In this document: positions 61,167 to 64,000 of the stretch, piece by piece
Position numbering within the stretch: position 1 is the stretch's first letter
Layout of the letters: every line of letters starts with the position of its first letter
The notes under the pieces: model-generated
Told to the model about the DNA's origin: nothing
The model's input: only the letters and a program-made list of their open reading frames with translations
Database searches by the model: none
Program-made: the position numbers and the translations under genes
Assembly (NCBI RefSeq): GCF_001442805.1
Contig: NZ_CP011131.1
Span: forward strand, 5,518,001 to 5,582,000
Direction: 5' to 3'
Source of the DNA: Lysobacter gummosus
Lineage (GTDB): Bacteria; Pseudomonadota; Gammaproteobacteria; Xanthomonadales; Xanthomonadaceae
DNA length: 64,000 nucleotides

Positions 61167-63410
61167 ATGTTCGAGGCCCTTCCCCTGCCGCCGCCGACCG
61201 TATGGCGCGTCGCTTTGCCGCTGCCGCTGCCGCGCCTGTTCGACTATCTGCCGCCGCCCGGCGATGCCGGTTCCGACCCGGTCGGCGCGCGCGTGCAGGT
61301 GCCGTTCGGGCGCCGCGAACTGGTCGGCGTGGTCGCCGAAACCGGCGCGCCCGAGCACGACACCGACCCGGCCGCGCTGAAGGCCGCGATCGCCCGGCTC
61401 GACCCGGACCCGCTTCTGGACGGCGAACTGCTGGCCTCGCTGCGCTGGCTGGCCCGCTACACCCACGCCCCGCTCGGCGAGGTGCTGGCGACCGCCCTGC
61501 CCGGCCCGCTGCGCCACGGCGAGCCGCTGCCCGACACCCACGCCTGGGCCTGGCGCCTGAGCGAAGCCGGGGCGACCGCGCGCGAAGGCCTGCGCGCCGG
61601 CAAGCCGCGCCGCCTCGCCGACCTGCTGGCCGAACACGGCGCGCTCGACGAAGACCGCCTCGACGACCTGCTTGAGGACTGGCGCAGCGCCGCCCGCGCC
61701 CTGGCCAAGCGCGAGCAGGCCGAGCGCATCGCCATCCCGGCCGTCCACCACGCCCCGGCGCCGCGCCCCGGGCCGGCGCTCAACGACGAACAGCAGGCCG
61801 CGGTCGATGCGTTGCTGGCCGCGCGCGGCTTCACCGGCTTCCTGCTCGACGGCGTCACCGGCAGCGGCAAGACCGAGGTCTACCTGCACGCCATCGCCGA
61901 CTGTCTGGCGCGCGGCAAGCAGGCGCTGATCCTGGTGCCGGAGATCGGCCTGACCCCGCAGACCCTGGCGCGCTTCCGCGCTCGCCTTGGCGTGCCGGTG
62001 CACGCGCTGCACTCGGGCCTGAGCGACGGCGAGCGCGCCCGCACCTGGGCCGCGTTCGCGCGGGGCGAGGCGCGGGTCGCGGTCGGCACCCGCTCGGCGG
62101 TGTTCCTGCCGCTGCGCGAGCCGGGCCTGATCGTCATCGACGAAGAACACGACGGCAGCTTCAAGCAGCTCGACGGCATCCGCTACCACGCCCGCGACTT
62201 CGCCCTGGTCCGGGCCAAGGCCCTGGACGTGCCGGTGCTGCTGGGCAGCGCCACGCCGTCGCTGGAGTCGCTGCGCAACGCCCAGGCCGGGCGCTACGGC
62301 CACCTGCACCTCAAGCGCCGCGCCGGCCAGGCGCAGCCGCCGCGGGTGCGCGTGCTAGACGTGCGCAAGCGGCCGCTGCAGGCCGGGCTGTCGCCGGAAC
62401 TCATCGAACGCATCCACGCCGAGCTGCGCGCCGGCGGCCAGGTGCTGGTGTTCAAGAACCGGCGCGGCTACGCCCCGGTGCTGCTGTGCCACGACTGCGG
62501 CTGGACCGCGCACTGCCCGCGCTGCAGCACCCCGCTCAAGGGCACGCCGATGACCGTGCACGCCGGCGGCCGCCGTCTGCAGTGCCATCACTGCGGCACG
62601 CGCCGGCCGGCGCCCGACGCCTGCCCGGATTGCGGCGGCCTGGCCCTGCAATCGCAGGGCGCCGGCACCGAGCGCATCGAGGAATCGCTGGCGGCGCGCT
62701 TCCCGGAGTTTCCGGTGCTGCGCATCGATCGCGGCAGCACGCAAAAGCGCGACGCTCTGGAAAATCTGCTGAAGGAATTCGGCACCACACCGGGCGTGCT
62801 GGTCGGCACCCAGATGCTCGCCAAGGGCCACGATCTGCCCAACCTGACCCTGGTCGCGGTGGTCGGCATCGACGAAGGCTTGTTCAGCGCCGACTTCCGC
62901 GCCCGCGAAAAACTCGCGCAGTTGCTGATCCAGGTCGCCGGCCGCGCCGGCCGCGCGGACAAGCTCGGCGAAGTAATTCTGCAAACCCATCACCCCGAAC
63001 ACGAACTGCTGCACACGCTGCTGTCGGGCGGCTATCCGGCCTTCGCCGAAGTCGAACTGGCGCAGCGCGAAGCCGCGGGGTTTCCGCCGTTCGCGCACAT
63101 GGCGCTGATCCGCGCCGAGGCGCAGCAGGTGGAAACGGCCAATGCCTTCCTGGCGCTGGCGCGGCGCGAATTCGAAGCCGTCGCCGCGCAACGCGCGGGC
63201 GCCGCCCGCACCACGCTGGAGGTCAACGGCCCGGTGCCCGCGCCGATGCCGCGACGCGCCGGTTATCTGCGCGCGCAGCTGATCCTGTCGGCACCGCAGC
63301 GGCCGGAACTGCACGCAGCGCTCGATGCGGCGCTGCCGGCGATCTACGCCGCGCCGGAAGCGCGCAAGGTACGCTGGTCGCTGGATGTGGATCCGGCCGA
63401 TCTGTACTGA
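61167..63410 (+). CDS. priA: Primosomal replication-restart helicase PriA
   Basis: A 747-residue PriA. The 3'-DNA binding domain starts WRVALPLPLPRLFDYLPPP; Walker A GVTGSGKTEVYL and DEEH box VIDEEHDGSF; the inserted zinc-binding region has paired Cys (LCHDCGWTAHCPRCS, CHHCGTRRPAPDACPDCGG); the helicase C motif LIQVAGRAGRADK. It recognises stalled forks and loads DnaB for restart. Divergent from the sigma-like/DUF3106 pair. Confidence 0.97.
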   Translation: MFEALPLPPPTVWRVALPLPLPRLFDYLPPPGDAGSDPVGARVQVPFGRRELVGVVAETGAPEHDTDPAALKAAIARLDPDPLLDGELLASLRWLARYTHAPLGEVLATALPGPLRHGEPLPDTHAWAWRLSEAGATAREGLRAGKPRRLADLLAEHGALDEDRLDDLLEDWRSAARALAKREQAERIAIPAVHHAPAPRPGPALNDEQQAAVDALLAARGFTGFLLDGVTGSGKTEVYLHAIADCLARGKQALILVPEIGLTPQTLARFRARLGVPVHALHSGLSDGERARTWAAFARGEARVAVGTRSAVFLPLREPGLIVIDEEHDGSFKQLDGIRYHARDFALVRAKALDVPVLLGSATPSLESLRNAQAGRYGHLHLKRRAGQAQPPRVRVLDVRKRPLQAGLSPELIERIHAELRAGGQVLVFKNRRGYAPVLLCHDCGWTAHCPRCSTPLKGTPMTVHAGGRRLQCHHCGTRRPAPDACPDCGGLALQSQGAGTERIEESLAARFPEFPVLRIDRGSTQKRDALENLLKEFGTTPGVLVGTQMLAKGHDLPNLTLVAVVGIDEGLFSADFRAREKLAQLLIQVAGRAGRADKLGEVILQTHHPEHELLHTLLSGGYPAFAEVELAQREAAGFPPFAHMALIRAEAQQVETANAFLALARREFEAVAAQRAGAARTTLEVNGPVPAPMPRRAGYLRAQLILSAPQRPELHAALDAALPAIYAAPEARKVRWSLDVDPADLY

Positions 63411-63452
63411 ACGCTCCGGCGCGAGCGGTGCGGGCCGGGCCGCCGCGGATCG

Positions 63453-63899
63453 TCAGCGGATGTCGATCCGCAACGAGAACTTCGACAAGGTGCCGCGACG
63501 CGCGGCGGCGCGGGGCTGGTAGACCTGGATGCGGTATTCGCCATCGGCCGGCAAGCGCGCGCTGTACACGGCGCCGGACTTATCGGAGCTCGTCTCCACC
63601 GCCAGCGCCTCGCGCGCCTCGGCGGACACGCCCGCGGCGCGCGGCGGATACACGTTGAGATTGGCGTTGCTGCTGCCCGACAAGCTCGCGCGCAGGCTCT
63701 GGCCGGCGCGAGCCGCGACCAGGTACTCCATCGAGTCGTAGCCCTTGATCGCGCCTTTCACCGTAGCGCCGGTCGTGCCCTTGGCGAACGTCACCGGCAC
63801 GGTGGTGACCTGGTCGGCGGCGCAGACCGCGCCGGCGGCCAGGCCCAGCGACAGCGCGAAGACGGCGGTTCGAGCGAAACAGAGAAAGAGCGAGGGCAT
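63453..63899 (-). CDS. PliG-like periplasmic protein, putative g-type lysozyme inhibitor
   Basis: A 148-residue exported protein from ATG 63899 with signal ARTAVFALSLGLAAGAVCA. The mature part parallels E. coli PliG (YcgK) in order and spacing: VTFAKGTTGATVKGAIKGYD, YLVAARAGQSLRASLSG, ANLNVYPP, and the end YSARLPADGEYRIQVYQPR followed by AAARRGTLSKFSLRIDI. PliG proteins inhibit goose-type lysozymes. Assignment rests on recalled motif similarity. Confidence 0.72.
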   Translation of the reverse strand: MPSLFLCFARTAVFALSLGLAAGAVCAADQVTTVPVTFAKGTTGATVKGAIKGYDSMEYLVAARAGQSLRASLSGSSNANLNVYPPRAAGVSAEAREALAVETSSDKSGAVYSARLPADGEYRIQVYQPRAAARRGTLSKFSLRIDIR

Positions 63900-63986
63900 G
63901 CGCGGGCTCGTTGGCGAGGAGGGAACTACGTGGAATCTAGCGCGGTTCGCGCCGCATGGGCCAAGCAACGGCGCGCGTTCGCGCGG

Positions 63987-64000
63987 ATTTTTGTGGCGGC
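63987..64000. repeat. Partial copy of the TTTTTGTGG repeat at window end
   Basis: ATTTTTGTGGCGGC at the last bases matches the beginning of the repeat at 53091, and is cut by the window edge. Confidence 0.4.

Overview
The window is high-GC chromosomal DNA from a gammaproteobacterium of the Xanthomonadaceae/Lysobacteraceae. The best guess is Lysobacter. The reasons are GC-rich coding with strong third-position bias, a chitin-type AA10 lytic polysaccharide monooxygenase, RpoD, TopA and RsmB proteins of the Xanthomonadaceae type, and scattered intergenic palindromes of the kind seen in that family. No 16S sequence is present, so the genus is an inference.

Region 1 (1-12.2 kb) is an accessory block. 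It opens with the 3' part of an RHS/YD-repeat gene whose C-terminal tip changes character, followed by a Sel1-like candidate immunity gene. After a lipoprotein gene comes a run of seven small minus-strand genes, most of them separated by ~50-60 bp elements with a shared core. I read these as integron attC sites, making the run a gene-cassette array without an integrase gene in the window (a CALIN). The cassettes encode an HNH nuclease, a HEPN-like protein, small membrane proteins and unknowns. A PIN (DUF4411)/Xre-ImmA pair resembling a toxin-antitoxin module follows, and a tRNA with CAT anticodon closes the block.

Region 2 (12.4-19.7 kb) is a mannose/mannoside module: a secreted GH92 alpha-mannosidase diverges from a LacI regulator, sugar permease, PfkB sugar kinase and AGE-type isomerase that overlap end to end. 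Two near-identical palindromes sit in the divergent promoter region and are probably the LacI operators.

Region 3 (19.8-35.4 kb) holds four tandem paralogous small membrane proteins, rpoD, dtd, a lipid A-type acyltransferase, a secreted Sel1-like protein, a bacterial PH-domain pair, and four envelope glycan genes (CDP-glycerol transferase-like, GT2, O-antigen ligase-like, ArnT-like).

Region 4 (35.5-50.2 kb) is the conserved rsmB-fmt-def / lysM-dprA-smg-topA-tsaC neighbourhood. Two GYF_2-domain genes, one fused to a pilin-like segment, lie between smg and topA, and the AA10 LPMO gene lies between topA and tsaC. Region 5 (50-64 kb) carries a tandem DUF4124-like pair, an SDR, small lipoprotein, SppA, a MATE pump, a zinc-ribbon DUF3667-like membrane protein with DUF4286-like partner, a DUF3106/sigma-like pair, PriA preceded by a perfect inverted pair of DnaA boxes, and a PliG-like periplasmic protein.
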